DNA of 64,000 bases from Oscillospiraceae bacterium (GCA_910575695.1 CAJTGJ010000004.1:124001-188000), one strand, 5' to 3'; shown: positions 24,646-34,798, numbered from the stretch's first letter. The notes: generated from the sequence alone by a model not told the origin. Numbers and translations: made by a program.

Positions 24646-27600
24646 TTAATAGCCGGTCTTGGGCAGGCTGGGCGTCTTACCGTAGACCTTAGTGGTCCAG
24701 CGGGTCACCGCCTGGATCCACTTGCCGTTGTACACGCCGCCCACGTCGGCGGTGTTGGTGAACTGGCTGCCGCCAACGGCCCAGGGCACCACATTGCAGT
24801 ACACCTGGGGCGCTTCCACCTGCCGGAACCCGGCGGGCACGATCCCGAACACGAAGGTAAATTCGATGATGTACTCGTTGGCGGCCAGCCCCAGCGCCGT
24901 GGGGGAGGCGTCCAGCACGTAATTGCGTGCCGTGGACAGGTTGTCGTACATGGTGTAATTGGTGCTCCCGCCCAGGTTGGTCCGGTACATCACCTTGTAA
25001 TTGCCGGGGGCGTTGTAAGTGCCGGTGACGATCTTATCCAGCCGCACGGCCTCCACGGGCAGGTTATCCCTCCAGTAGAAGGAGGAGAGGGCGGCGGTAG
25101 AGGTGTTGGCGATCTCGCTGAAGGTGTAACGGATGGACTGGCCGGGCATGACCTCGGCGTACCCCGTCTTTTTGATGGACACGCCGGTGCGGACGGATTT
25201 GTTAGTCATAGCGGCCTTGACGATCTGCCCAGCGTGCTCCAGCTCTACCTCGATGGGGGTCTTGTCCAGGGTGTAGAAGTCAGCGGCCTTGGACTCCACC
25301 ACCTTATACCGGCCCAGGGGCAGGGGCCGGGAGGCGGCCACGCCGTTTTTGTCTGTCCTGACGGTGTCCACCAGATTCCCGGTACGGTACTCATAGATCT
25401 CGAACTCGGTATTGGGGATGGGGGTACCCGCGGGCCAGCCGTTCATGGAGTTGTAGTCGGCGGAGGTCTTGAGGATCTGGATCTGCCCGGTGATGGGGGT
25501 GTTCTTCCACTCCACCAGCGTCGTGCCGCCCGACTTCACCACAACAGTCTTGAGCTGGGTGTCGGGGATGTAGCCGGGGTTGTCCATCTCCCGCAGGTAG
25601 TAGCGGCCACCGGCGGTCAGGCCCTCAAAGTAGGCGTAGCCCTGATTGTCAGTGGTCTCCTGGGTGAGCAGGTTGTGGTCGGCATCGTACAGGAGGAACG
25701 TCACGCCGTAGATAGGCTTGCCTGTCACACTGTCGGTCTTATGGATCGTGATGCCGCACAGGGCCTTGTTTTCCACGGTGATCGTGGTGGTCTTGCCATC
25801 CTTCACGGTGAAATAATGGGGCGTGTTGTCCAGCTTGTAGCCCTTGGGGCACCGGGTCTCCACGGCGTAGTAGCTGCCCGCCTCCAGGGGCAGGTGCACC
25901 CGGCCATCGCTGCCGGTGGTGATGGTATCCACCAGGCCACCGTCCATGCGGCGGATCTCGAAGGTGACGTTGGGGATGCGCTGGGTGTGGTCATCCGCGT
26001 TCACTTTGATGATCTCCACACCGCCCACGGGGGTGTTGTAAACGGTGATCGTCTGCGTGTCGTTGGCATTTACCTTCACCGTCTGGGTGCGGGTGCCCTC
26101 GTCCATGGTATAGCCGTCCAGACACCGGGTTTCCGTGATGACGATGGTACCCACCACGCCAGTAAGGCGAATTTCCCCGTTTCGGTCGGTGGTGTACAGC
26201 CCCTTGGAGGACAGGTGCCCGTTATCCGCGTCCACGTAGCTACCGTCCGCATAGGTGAGCTGGAACTCCACCCCGGCCAGCGGCTTTTTCGTGACGGAAT
26301 CCAGCTTTCGGATGACCAAAGCGCCCTGTTTCTGGTTGTAGAAGCGCAACGTCTGCGCCCCGCCCACCTTGATCTTGATGGACTTCGGGGTGGTGTCGAG
26401 GATGTAGCCCTCCTGCGCGCGGATCTCCCTGGCAACAACTGTGGTTCCGGGTTCCAGCCCCTCGATCACGATGCGGCCATTTTCGTCGGTTATGAATTCG
26501 CCGTTGGAGCTGCCGATCACCGCGCCGCTGGAATCGGTGACGAGGAAGGTAACGCCCTTGATGGGGGTGGTGGTGCCGGTAACGTATTTCGCGATTACGA
26601 GGGTGGTCTCAGGGTCGTTCTCAAAATCCAGGTTGTTGCCGCCAGTGCTGCCGCTGGTGACGGTATTGGTGCCGTTCTTCAGCGTAATGGTCTGGGGCGT
26701 GGTGTTGAGCACGTAACCACTGGGCACTTTCGTCTCCACCACGACCACGGTACTGTTGGGCAAAAGCCCGGTAACGGTGGCAGTGCCGTCCTTGCCGGTG
26801 GTGCAGGTGGCCAGCACGGCCCCATTGCCGTCCTTGATAGCAAAAGACGTGTTGGGAATGGGCTTCCCGGTGACGGAATCCACCTTTTTGATGGTGAGGG
26901 AGCACAGCGGCTCGTTGAGGAACACCAACGTTTGGGTATCCTCCGGGCGCACCACCACGGTCTGGGTCTGGGTGGCCTGGTCGATGACATAGCCGGGTGC
27001 GGCCTTGACCTCCTTGGCCACCACAGTACCAACGATGCCGGAAATGCGGATCTCACCCTTGTCGTCGGTGGTGTACAGGCCGTTGCTGGACAGATGGCCG
27101 TTGGCGTTATCGACGTACCCGCCTCCAGCGTAGGTGAGCTGGAACTGAGCGCCGGAGATCAGCTCGCCGGACACCTTGTCCTTCTTCTGGATGACCAGTT
27201 CCCCGGCCTTTTTGTTCCAGAACGTCAGGTTCTGCACCTTTCCGCCTACGATCTTGATGTCCTGGGGGGTGCCGTCCAAAACGAACCCCTCCACGGTCTT
27301 GATCTCGCGGGCGATGACGGTGGTGCCGGGTTCGATACCGTCCAGCACGATTTCGCCCGCCTTGTCCGTAAAATAAACCCCGTCATCCGGTCCCACCGCC
27401 GCGCCGGAGCCGTCCGTCACCTTGAACGCCACACCAGCCAGCGGCTCGTTGGCGGTGCCCTCGATGTACTTGTGGATGATGAGGGTGGTCCCAGGCTGGT
27501 TGTCGAAGGTCAGGCTGTTGGCCACGCCAGAGCGCACTACGATGTTCTTCGGGGTCTCGTCAAGGATGTACCCGGAGGGTGCGCGGCTCTCGGACACGAT

Positions 27601-30600
27601 GACAGTGGAATTGGGAGCCAGCCCGGTCACAGTGGCGGTGCCGTCCGTGCCCGTGGTGTAGCAGCCATTGTTGGGGCCGATGGCCTTGCCCTCGCTGTCC
27701 CGGACGTAAAATTCCGCGTTGGCCAGGGGCTTCCGGGTCACGGCGTCCCGCTTCAAAATAGTGAGGGTACACAGGGGATCATCGTAAAATCTGAGCGTCT
27801 GCGTATCGCCAGCATTCACCACCACGGTCTGCGGGGTGGGGTCTGCCCGGTAGTTGTCCGGGGCCTTGTCCTCAGAAACGATATAGGTGCCGGGGAGGAG
27901 CTTGGAGAGGACGATCTGCCCGTTCAGGTCGGTGGTGTAGAGACCGTTGGAGCTGGTCATCCCCTCGTTGTCGGGGGTCAGCTCGCCGCTGGCGCTCATG
28001 ATTTTGAACCGTGCGCCGGACAGCGGCTGCTTGGTCACGGAATCATATTTTTCCACGACCAATCCGCCCTTCTTCGTGTTGGTGACGATGATGGTCTGCG
28101 TATCGCCGCCCGTACCGATCACCACGTTGATGGAGGGCCGGTCGATGACGTATCCGCCGTCCGGGGCCTTGATCTCATTCAAAATGTACGCGCCGGGGGC
28201 CAGGTTGGAGATGCGGATCTCGCCCTGACTGTCAGTGGTGAAAATGCCGTTGGAGGTCAGGGAAGCCGAACCAATCACACCGTCCAGGCCCACCTCGCAG
28301 CCCGCCGCCGTGGTGATGCGGAACTGCGCTCCAGGCAGAACTTCGCCGGTCTGGCTGTCCCGCTTCTGAACGATCAGCTTACCCTTCGGCTGATTTTTGA
28401 ATGTGAGGGAAACAGTACGGCCTTCCTTGATCTGGATGGTCTGGCTTTGGGTGTCCACGATGAACCCAGCGGGGGCTTTCACCTCGGTGACGATGACGCT
28501 CTTGCCAGGGGTGAGACCGTCGATGCGCACCTCGCCGTTCTCGTCACTTCTGAAAATGCCGTTGCTATCCCCGATCAGGGTGCCGTCCGAATAAGTGACC
28601 TTAAACTCGGCATTTTGCAGGGTAACAGAGGGATTCGTAGCGCAAACCTTACGAATCAACAAACTGCCATCCGGCGAGTTATTGAACCTGACGGTGACCA
28701 CGCTTTGCTCCCCGCTGTCCGCCAGATAAACCGTCTCAGAGGCTTTCACGATGTTGTAGCCGTCTGCGGCCTCGACCTCCTCAATGATATATGTTCCGGG
28801 GTTGAGGCCGGTCCACATGGCGATGCCGTTCTTCCCGGTCACCTTCTGCCCAATGACGGTGCCGCCCGTGCCGGAAGCGCCGCCCAAATACCTGAGCTGG
28901 AACGTGCAGCCGGGGAGGGCCTGGTGGGTGACGGAATCGTACTTCTCAACGATCAGCGCGTTTTTCGGCACATTTTCAAACTGAACAGTATGAGTTTTGC
29001 CTGCGGACAGGTAAATTTCCTGCGTATCAGGCTGTTTGATGGTGAAGCCGGGGGCGGGCTCCAGCTCCTTGATTTTGTACCACCCGGTCTCGGCGTGCTC
29101 CAGCACGATCTCGCCGTCCGCGTTGGTGTAGTGGACGCCCAAATCGTTATATTCGCCGCTCTGCGTGTCATCGCTGCCGCGCCAGATCTGGAACTTCACG
29201 TTGGCGATGGGGCTGTGAGTGATGCTGTCCACCTTCAAAATTTTGAGGGTAGGCTTCTCGATGTTGGTCAGCTCAATGGTGGCCGTCTTGTTGGCCTCCA
29301 GATGCACCACATGGAGAGTTTCATCGTGAACGTACCCGTCCTTGGGCTTGACCTCACGCACAGTATAAGTGCCGGGATTCAGCCCCTCCAGCACGATCAG
29401 GCCGTCTTTATCGGTGAGTTTCTGGGTGGAATAGCCGCCGTCCACCTCTTTGATCTCGAACAGGACGCCGGACAGCGGCTCACCCGTCTGCGCGTCGACC
29501 TTCATGAGCCGCAGGCCGGGCTTGGTGGAGTTCACGAAATCCACCACCACATCCTCGTCCTTGGATGCCTCGATCCAAACGGTCTTGCGGTTGTTCACAT
29601 CCAAAATATAGGGCTTCGGCACGTCCGTCTCTGTAACTTCGTAGCAGCCAGAGGCCATGTCCTTCAGCACGGCCTTGCCGTCCGCGCCCGTTACTACGTC
29701 GTTTTCGTAACCGTTGTTGATACCCCGGATGTGGAAAGACGTTCCGGGGATAGGGTCGCCGGTCTCCGCATCCCGCTTCTGGATGGTCAGGACGCGCTTG
29801 TGATGGTTGACTTTGGTGACCACGATGGTCTGTTCGCCCTGGAGATCCTCGGCGTTCACATGGACGCCCACGGGGGAGGAATCGCAGTCAAAACCGGCAG
29901 GCGCGGACACTTCCCTAAATTCGTAGTAGCCCTCCACCACGTTGCTCACGGTGATGGTGCCGTCCGCTTTTGTCTCCTCGGTGCCGATGATCTGCCCATC
30001 CCGCAGGATGACAAAAACAGCACCAGCCAGGGGGCTGCCGCTCTCGTCCACCTTCTTCAGTTCGATCTTTACCTTGCTGCTGTTCTCAAAAATGAGGGAC
30101 ACATCATGCTTGCCGTCCCACACGAAGGTCTGCTTCACCTTAGCGGGGTCGGAGCTGAGGATGTAACCCTTCGGGGGCGTAATTTCCTCTGCGGTGTAAC
30201 TCCCGTGCGGCAGCTTGGAAAAATCCAAGTCCTCCTTAGAAATATAACCGCCCTCGCCAGTGGTGTACTCGCCCACAAAACCAGTGCCGGGGTCATCGTC
30301 CAGCTTGATGCTGGAAATCCGGATCACCGCCCCGGCGATGCCCACCGTGGGATCATCCGCGTCCACTTTCCTGATCGTGCCCTCGCCGACTACGGCCTCG
30401 TTGTAAAACGTAAACTCGCTGCTGGCGGAGCTGCCGGGGAGAACGGTCACCACCTGGGACTCCGTCTGTATGGTGTACCCGTCCGGCACGGCCACCTCGG
30501 TGATCTTATACTGGCCCGCCGTGAGGTTATCCGCCGCCTTCGTCAGCGTAAATGTGCCGTCCGCGCCGGTGGTTTTCGTGACGGAAAACGTCCCGGAACC

Positions 30601-31536
30601 GTCCGCGCTCTCCACCTTGAAGTCCACGCCGGGGATAGGCTTATTGGTCCCGGCCTCCAGCTTTTTCACGGTGAGGCTTACGGGCAGCTCCTCCGTGTTC
30701 GGCTCCGGGATGGCGATCAAAAGCCGCTGCATGGGGGTGCCGGACTGGCCCACCAGCTTCCAGGGCTGGGTCTTGTCCCACTCGTACTCCCAAAGCCGGT
30801 ATTTGGGGAAGTATTCCGGGTGATCCAGCACCGCGTTGATCCCGGCGGAGATGTAGTCATAGGCGGAATAGCCGGTGACGCCGCCGTCATTGGAGTCGAT
30901 GATCGTGTAAATGTCCACGTTGTTCCAGTTGGTGATCCAATAGGTGGAGTTCCAGGTGTCATGGAACATCTTGAACGCGGCCACCATCTCCGAGGCGGCC
31001 TGCTTGACGAAGCCCTCCCGGTCAGTGGTGCAGTCGATGATGATGCCGTGCTCGTAGTACCACGTCATGGCCTGTCCTACCACGAACCATGCGTCAGACC
31101 ACAGAGGGCTCCAGGCTTGGAACCCAGCGGCCTTGCCCGCCTCGGTGAAGTTGCCGTAGGTGCAGGAGTAGATATAGGTGAGCAGGGCCTTCAGCGAGGG
31201 GTCAGTCACCTCGGTCTTGTACTTCCACTTCTGGCCGTTGGCCTCGCGGCCCAGGGTGCCGACCTGATGGGAGCAGAAGGCGCGGGTGGTGCCGTAGCCC
31301 GGCACATTCACCTGTTCATCGAAAACGTAGGGCTGTCCATGGGAATTGATCGTCGCGTTGGCGGAGTAATAGCGCACGGGCTTGCCGCCGGAGTACATAT
31401 AGTCGCAGTCCTTTTGAGTGATGGTGCTGGGGGCGGTGGACAGCCCCGCCGCGAACGCCGACAGGGGCAGGACGCCCATGACGCACACCAGGACCAGAAA
31501 CAGGGCGGTGACGCGCTTAAAGATGTTGTGTTTCAA
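24646..31536 (-). CDS. Giant Cna-B/SpaA-repeat surface protein with LPKTG end
   Basis: A 2296-residue secreted protein. TTG 31536 is chosen: AGGAGG is 8 bases upstream, while ATG 31542 is only 2 bases from it. A signal peptide ends near SAFA. The N-terminal region has AFCSHQ and VGQAMTWYY, as in thioester (TQXA) adhesion domains. I count 19 Cna-B/SpaA domains of about 85-105 residues, each with an early KxD Lys and a late E-type TEVxAPxGY segment, the pattern that forms internal isopeptide bonds. A DUF11-like domain follows, and the chain ends LPKTGY with no membrane anchor or basic tail. A sortase gene lies upstream. Likely a mating-contact adhesin. Confidence 0.92.
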   Translation of the reverse strand: MKHNIFKRVTALFLVLVCVMGVLPLSAFAAGLSTAPSTITQKDCDYMYSGGKPVRYYSANATINSHGQPYVFDEQVNVPGYGTTRAFCSHQVGTLGREANGQKWKYKTEVTDPSLKALLTYIYSCTYGNFTEAGKAAGFQAWSPLWSDAWFVVGQAMTWYYEHGIIIDCTTDREGFVKQAASEMVAAFKMFHDTWNSTYWITNWNNVDIYTIIDSNDGGVTGYSAYDYISAGINAVLDHPEYFPKYRLWEYEWDKTQPWKLVGQSGTPMQRLLIAIPEPNTEELPVSLTVKKLEAGTNKPIPGVDFKVESADGSGTFSVTKTTGADGTFTLTKAADNLTAGQYKITEVAVPDGYTIQTESQVVTVLPGSSASSEFTFYNEAVVGEGTIRKVDADDPTVGIAGAVIRISSIKLDDDPGTGFVGEYTTGEGGYISKEDLDFSKLPHGSYTAEEITPPKGYILSSDPAKVKQTFVWDGKHDVSLIFENSSKVKIELKKVDESGSPLAGAVFVILRDGQIIGTEETKADGTITVSNVVEGYYEFREVSAPAGFDCDSSPVGVHVNAEDLQGEQTIVVTKVNHHKRVLTIQKRDAETGDPIPGTSFHIRGINNGYENDVVTGADGKAVLKDMASGCYEVTETDVPKPYILDVNNRKTVWIEASKDEDVVVDFVNSTKPGLRLMKVDAQTGEPLSGVLFEIKEVDGGYSTQKLTDKDGLIVLEGLNPGTYTVREVKPKDGYVHDETLHVVHLEANKTATIELTNIEKPTLKILKVDSITHSPIANVKFQIWRGSDDTQSGEYNDLGVHYTNADGEIVLEHAETGWYKIKELEPAPGFTIKQPDTQEIYLSAGKTHTVQFENVPKNALIVEKYDSVTHQALPGCTFQLRYLGGASGTGGTVIGQKVTGKNGIAMWTGLNPGTYIIEEVEAADGYNIVKASETVYLADSGEQSVVTVRFNNSPDGSLLIRKVCATNPSVTLQNAEFKVTYSDGTLIGDSNGIFRSDENGEVRIDGLTPGKSVIVTEVKAPAGFIVDTQSQTIQIKEGRTVSLTFKNQPKGKLIVQKRDSQTGEVLPGAQFRITTAAGCEVGLDGVIGSASLTSNGIFTTDSQGEIRISNLAPGAYILNEIKAPDGGYVIDRPSINVVIGTGGDTQTIIVTNTKKGGLVVEKYDSVTKQPLSGARFKIMSASGELTPDNEGMTSSNGLYTTDLNGQIVLSKLLPGTYIVSEDKAPDNYRADPTPQTVVVNAGDTQTLRFYDDPLCTLTILKRDAVTRKPLANAEFYVRDSEGKAIGPNNGCYTTGTDGTATVTGLAPNSTVIVSESRAPSGYILDETPKNIVVRSGVANSLTFDNQPGTTLIIHKYIEGTANEPLAGVAFKVTDGSGAAVGPDDGVYFTDKAGEIVLDGIEPGTTVIAREIKTVEGFVLDGTPQDIKIVGGKVQNLTFWNKKAGELVIQKKDKVSGELISGAQFQLTYAGGGYVDNANGHLSSNGLYTTDDKGEIRISGIVGTVVAKEVKAAPGYVIDQATQTQTVVVRPEDTQTLVFLNEPLCSLTIKKVDSVTGKPIPNTSFAIKDGNGAVLATCTTGKDGTATVTGLLPNSTVVVVETKVPSGYVLNTTPQTITLKNGTNTVTSGSTGGNNLDFENDPETTLVIAKYVTGTTTPIKGVTFLVTDSSGAVIGSSNGEFITDENGRIVIEGLEPGTTVVAREIRAQEGYILDTTPKSIKIKVGGAQTLRFYNQKQGALVIRKLDSVTKKPLAGVEFQLTYADGSYVDADNGHLSSKGLYTTDRNGEIRLTGVVGTIVITETRCLDGYTMDEGTRTQTVKVNANDTQTITVYNTPVGGVEIIKVNADDHTQRIPNVTFEIRRMDGGLVDTITTGSDGRVHLPLEAGSYYAVETRCPKGYKLDNTPHYFTVKDGKTTTITVENKALCGITIHKTDSVTGKPIYGVTFLLYDADHNLLTQETTDNQGYAYFEGLTAGGRYYLREMDNPGYIPDTQLKTVVVKSGGTTLVEWKNTPITGQIQILKTSADYNSMNGWPAGTPIPNTEFEIYEYRTGNLVDTVRTDKNGVAASRPLPLGRYKVVESKAADFYTLDKTPIEVELEHAGQIVKAAMTNKSVRTGVSIKKTGYAEVMPGQSIRYTFSEIANTSTAALSSFYWRDNLPVEAVRLDKIVTGTYNAPGNYKVMYRTNLGGSTNYTMYDNLSTARNYVLDASPTALGLAANEYIIEFTFVFGIVPAGFRQVEAPQVYCNVVPWAVGGSQFTNTADVGGVYNGKWIQAVTRWTTKVYGKTPSLPKTGY

Positions 31537-31557
31537 AAGCATTTCCTCCTCAGAAAA

Positions 31558-31589
31558 AGTTAGGGCCAGACCGTTTTGTAGTCTGACCC
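31558..31589 (-). terminator. Terminator/attenuator before the giant surface protein
   Basis: A 9-bp stem with one G-T pair (31563-31571 with 31581-31589, GGGCCAGAC) followed on the - strand by TAACTTTTT. It lies between the cysteine-peptidase-like gene and the ribosome site of the Cna-B gene and would lower readthrough into that very long gene. Confidence 0.7.
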
Positions 31590-31612
31590 TTGCCGATTTT
31601 GGTGATTTAGGT

Positions 31613-32335
31613 TCATTTCGGATACCTTGTGTAGAGTGTGAGGTTGGGCTGCTGTTCCAGCCACCACTTGAAGTACTGTCCGCCCCAAAGGGCCTTGTTG
31701 TTGGTGCCGCTCTCGGTGACCTTGATATACTCAGCCGTCCGCTCCAGCACGACCACCACATGGCCGCTGGACGCAGTATCGAACCGGATCAGATCCCCGG
31801 CCCGGATCGTGTCCCAGGCGGGGTTCGGGATCTGCCGGTATGGCAGGCGGCCAAAGGCGGCGTCGGAGCACTTCATGGCCCAGCCGGCGCAGGCGTCGCA
31901 GTTGCTGAAGGGGCGGTCAAAGGGATCATTGGGGACGTAGGGCGCTCCATAAAGGGCCCCGGTGGGGTAGATGTCCCGCAGGGCCAGGATGGCGGCCCGG
32001 ACGCTTTCCTCCGTGACGCCGGAGGGGGCGGGCGTGGACGGTGCAGGGGGCTTCACCTCCTCGATGTATGGTGAGTTGGGATCGATATGGACGCTGTTGG
32101 TGGCGGCGTCGTAGGTCACGCCGAAGTCCACCGCCTTGCCGATGTCCCGCAGCCGCACATAATTATTGCCGCCGATGCTGTAGGCCGTCATGGACGCCCG
32201 CTGGCCGTCCACGTAGATGGGCTGGGTGCTCAGGGCGGCGGTGAGGGCTGTGGACGCCTGGACTGCGGGGCCGCTCAGCGCGAGTCCGGCCAGTACTCCG
32301 ATCCCCATAATGACCGCTTCTTTTTTTCTGCTCAT
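31613..32335 (-). CDS. Secreted stalk-domain plus cysteine-peptidase/CHAP-like protein
   Basis: A 240-residue protein from ATG 32335 (GGGAGA upstream). After a signal-type helix (VIMGIGVLAGLALSGPAV), residues about 35-85 (IYVDGQRASMTAYSIGGNNYVRLRDIGKAVDF) are a copper-amine-oxidase-N/stalk domain common in clostridial wall proteins. The C-terminal part has NCDACAGWAMKCSD, AGDLIRFD and GHVVVVLE, the Cys...His order of papain-like NlpC/CHAP enzymes. Probably a wall-bound amidase or peptidase helping mating-pair formation; it lies between sortase and Cna-B genes. Confidence 0.75.
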   Translation of the reverse strand: MSRKKEAVIMGIGVLAGLALSGPAVQASTALTAALSTQPIYVDGQRASMTAYSIGGNNYVRLRDIGKAVDFGVTYDAATNSVHIDPNSPYIEEVKPPAPSTPAPSGVTEESVRAAILALRDIYPTGALYGAPYVPNDPFDRPFSNCDACAGWAMKCSDAAFGRLPYRQIPNPAWDTIRAGDLIRFDTASSGHVVVVLERTAEYIKVTESGTNNKALWGGQYFKWWLEQQPNLTLYTRYPK

Positions 32336-32458
32336 AATGTGTTCTCCCTTCGATTTTAGTGGTGCTTTTGGTAAGCAACACAATACCGAAGAACCGTCCG
32401 GAAGTCGAGACGGCATTACGGAGAAAAAGAGGGGCAAAAACGAAGCATATTACACAGC

Positions 32459-33220
32459 TTAGACCTGCACGGCGGTGACGCACCAGCGGTAGGCGGGCTG
32501 GTTTTCCACGCAGGTGTAAAGTGTCACCATATTGACGCTGGCGGGGGCGAGGCCGCTCACATCGTTGACGGATACCTTGGAAACGCCGGACACGGCGTAG
32601 GTGCGGGTACCCAGCTTGGTAGTGAGGGTAATTGTAGCCCCGGCCCGCAGGAGGTGGATCTTGCCGAAATCGTTCCGAACCCCCCGGTTGTGGCCCGCCA
32701 CGGGCACATTGCCGTCCCAAATGCTGGTGCCCTCGAAGTGACCAGCGCCCTTCAGCAGAGGGGCGCTTCCGGTGCCCTCATAGATGCCCACCGTCAGGCC
32801 GATGGAGGGAATTTTCAGCGTCCCCAGGCTGCCGTTGGCGTAATACAGGTCACTGGTGACCTGGGTAAAGCCCACAGTGGACGTATTGCCCGTCCCAGTG
32901 CCGGGGCCGATGGTGGGCGGCGCGGCGGGGTCGGAGCCGTCCACCGTCCCAGGGCCGGGGTTTTCGGGGATATAGGGGTCGCCGACCCCCGGCAGATAAC
33001 TGGTGGGGGTGCCAAACCCAGGCGGGACCAGGGCCCCGTCCTTGGACTGATCCTCGCTGGGCTCCTGCGGGGTGACCACCGGCTCGAAGGAGGTGGGGTC
33101 GCCGTAATTGGGGTCGCCGGGACCGTCGAAGCTGTACTCCATTGCGTGGGCGGGCAGGGCCATGGCGCACATGAGGCCCAGGCACAGCATGGTGGAGATC
33201 AGGGCTTTCAGTTTCTTCAT
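32459..33220 (-). CDS. Sortase, secreted form
   Basis: A 253-residue transpeptidase. A signal peptide (1-26, ending ALPAHA) and a long Pro/Gly-rich linker precede the catalytic domain at about 115-253. H177 (AGHNRG), C237 (TLYTC) and R245 (AYRWC) form the sortase triad. Unlike most sortases no membrane span remains after signal cleavage. It is coupled to the upstream gene (ATGA) and lies two genes before the LPKTG protein, which is its likely substrate. Class D/B-like placement is tentative. Confidence 0.9.
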   Translation of the reverse strand: MKKLKALISTMLCLGLMCAMALPAHAMEYSFDGPGDPNYGDPTSFEPVVTPQEPSEDQSKDGALVPPGFGTPTSYLPGVGDPYIPENPGPGTVDGSDPAAPPTIGPGTGTGNTSTVGFTQVTSDLYYANGSLGTLKIPSIGLTVGIYEGTGSAPLLKGAGHFEGTSIWDGNVPVAGHNRGVRNDFGKIHLLRAGATITLTTKLGTRTYAVSGVSKVSVNDVSGLAPASVNMVTLYTCVENQPAYRWCVTAVQV

Positions 33221-34158
33221 TCGGTATCATCCTCCATTTCAGTCTCGTTTTCACGGCGTTTCTTGATAATCAGGGCCCCGCCGACGCCAGCGCCTGCCAG
33301 GGCAATTACGCCCAGAGGAACCAGCACATAGGCCCAATGGAACTGGATGGCCGGGGCCGGGGGCGCGTCCGGGGTTTCGGTAATTGCGGGGGTGGGGTCG
33401 GGTTCCGGCTCCACGGGGTTCAGCGGCGTGCCCTCGAACATAGCCACGTACCGCACCTTGTTCAGCGCGATCTTGGACACCGTGCCGCTGTACTCGGCGG
33501 TCACCGTGTAACCCTTCACATAGCTGCTGGTGGCGGTGCCGGTGTACGTTACCACAGCGGTATAGCGGTTGGCCATCTCGTAGCCGTCCACATTGGCGGT
33601 GTTATCCGCCTGCCAGTTGATGGTGGCCAGCTCCAGCGTCCGCCCGCCGTCCTCAATGGTCTTGGGGATGAAGGACGTGTCCTGGCCAGCCAGATTGGGG
33701 TAGCTGCGGGTGGCGGACACTTGCCGGGTGGAGCTGCCGTAGCCCGCCACCTCCACCTTGACGGTGTCCAGCTTCAGTGTCAGCACCCCGGTGAGCCCAT
33801 CCTCCGTGGTGAACTCCCGCTGGGCGGGGAGCAGGGCCAGCACGGACTCCATATCCTTGGACTTGCTGTCCAGCGTCACCGTCTCGGTGTGGGGGCGGGA
33901 CTCCTGCTCGGGGGCCTCCTGCTTGAGCAGGTCGGTGAGGGTGTAGTGGAAGCCCTCCTGCTCAAAATCGGAGCGGGGGATGCCGCCGGGATCCTCGCCG
34001 GGGCCCAGCTCGTACACCTTGCGGATCTGGGCGCCGTCCTCGCTGCGGGTGACGGAACTCGGGTAACAGACGGCGGGCGGCGAAGCCGCCAGCACAGAGG
34101 GGGCCAGCGAAGCACTAAGGGCCAGCACCAGCAGGCAGGGGATGATCTTACGTTTCAT
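33217..34158 (-). CDS. Secreted single-span membrane protein of the surface module
   Basis: A 313-residue protein. ATG 34158 has GGAGGA nine bases upstream inside the previous gene's last codons. A signal peptide ends at VLA, followed by an extracellular beta-rich region (TLKLDTVKVEVAGYGSSTRQVS; two similar stretches), a Pro/Glu-rich linker, one membrane span (WAYVLVPLGVIALAGAGVGGALI) and a basic then acidic tail. No LPXTG. It is first in the surface-protein group sortase/peptidase/Cna-B and may be a basal anchor for it. Confidence 0.7.
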   Translation of the reverse strand: MKRKIIPCLLVLALSASLAPSVLAASPPAVCYPSSVTRSEDGAQIRKVYELGPGEDPGGIPRSDFEQEGFHYTLTDLLKQEAPEQESRPHTETVTLDSKSKDMESVLALLPAQREFTTEDGLTGVLTLKLDTVKVEVAGYGSSTRQVSATRSYPNLAGQDTSFIPKTIEDGGRTLELATINWQADNTANVDGYEMANRYTAVVTYTGTATSSYVKGYTVTAEYSGTVSKIALNKVRYVAMFEGTPLNPVEPEPDPTPAITETPDAPPAPAIQFHWAYVLVPLGVIALAGAGVGGALIIKKRRENETEMEDDTE

Positions 34159-34798
34159 TTTGGATTCCTCCAATCGGTTTATTTTGGTCAAGCCGCTCCT
34201 GGGAGCGGCGGGCCAACAGGTGAAATTCCCACGGCGTGACTTGGAGGGAGTGGTAATTCCCCCGCTTGTCCACACCGAAGGCGCTGATATGTACCACCAG
34301 CGGGTACACGAAGGCGGTGCCGTCCCCATACCTCCGCTTGAACTCGGCGGGGGACAGCCGCCCCACGCCCGCCACATAGATCCACTGCGCGGCGGTGCTG
34401 AAATTGCCGGGGACGTCGGGCCAGAGGAACCTGTCCCGCAGCTTCCGAGGTAGGGAGTCCCGGTCAGGCGCGGGCAGCAGGCAGCGCTGGTACAGGCAGT
34501 ACCGAACGTGGAGCCGAGAGATCAGTTCCTGGGCAATGGGCATGATCTGGGGGTCGGACTTCCACACGGGAAAGTCCAGGAACCGCAGCACCATCACGTC
34601 CTCACCCTCGATATCGTTGGGAAACAGGGGGAGGCACTGAATCAGGTCGATGGCCTGTACCCCGTGCTGGACGCCCAAGGCCTTCCGGTTGGCGGCGGGC
34701 AGGGCTTTGTATGCTGCCACGGCGTCCGAAAGCCGATGGAAGTGGGCAATGTTCAGCCGTTCCCGCCACAAATTGTCCACCACGTAGAATTGGAGCAT
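34148..34798 (-). CDS. Uncharacterised element protein (YodL-like region)
   Basis: A 216-residue protein from ATG 34798, five bases after the DUF3849 gene. FYVVDNLWRERLNIAHFHRLSDAVAAYKAL and LIQCLPLFPNDIEGEDVMVLRFL recall YodL-type domains of large mobile-element proteins; the C-terminal half (DKRGNYHSLQVTPWEFHLLARRS) is unassigned. Its final codons (GGIQNET) carry the ribosome site for the next gene, overlapping it by 11 bases. Not secreted. Confidence 0.6.
   Translation of the reverse strand: MLQFYVVDNLWRERLNIAHFHRLSDAVAAYKALPAANRKALGVQHGVQAIDLIQCLPLFPNDIEGEDVMVLRFLDFPVWKSDPQIMPIAQELISRLHVRYCLYQRCLLPAPDRDSLPRKLRDRFLWPDVPGNFSTAAQWIYVAGVGRLSPAEFKRRYGDGTAFVYPLVVHISAFGVDKRGNYHSLQVTPWEFHLLARRSQERLDQNKPIGGIQNET

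Noticed and set aside
24559-31563. A 2334-codon open frame on the + strand
   Set aside because: It is the antisense shadow of the Cna-B protein; GC-rich repeats keep the opposite frame open. No ribosome site, and its translation is low-complexity Gly/His/Val.
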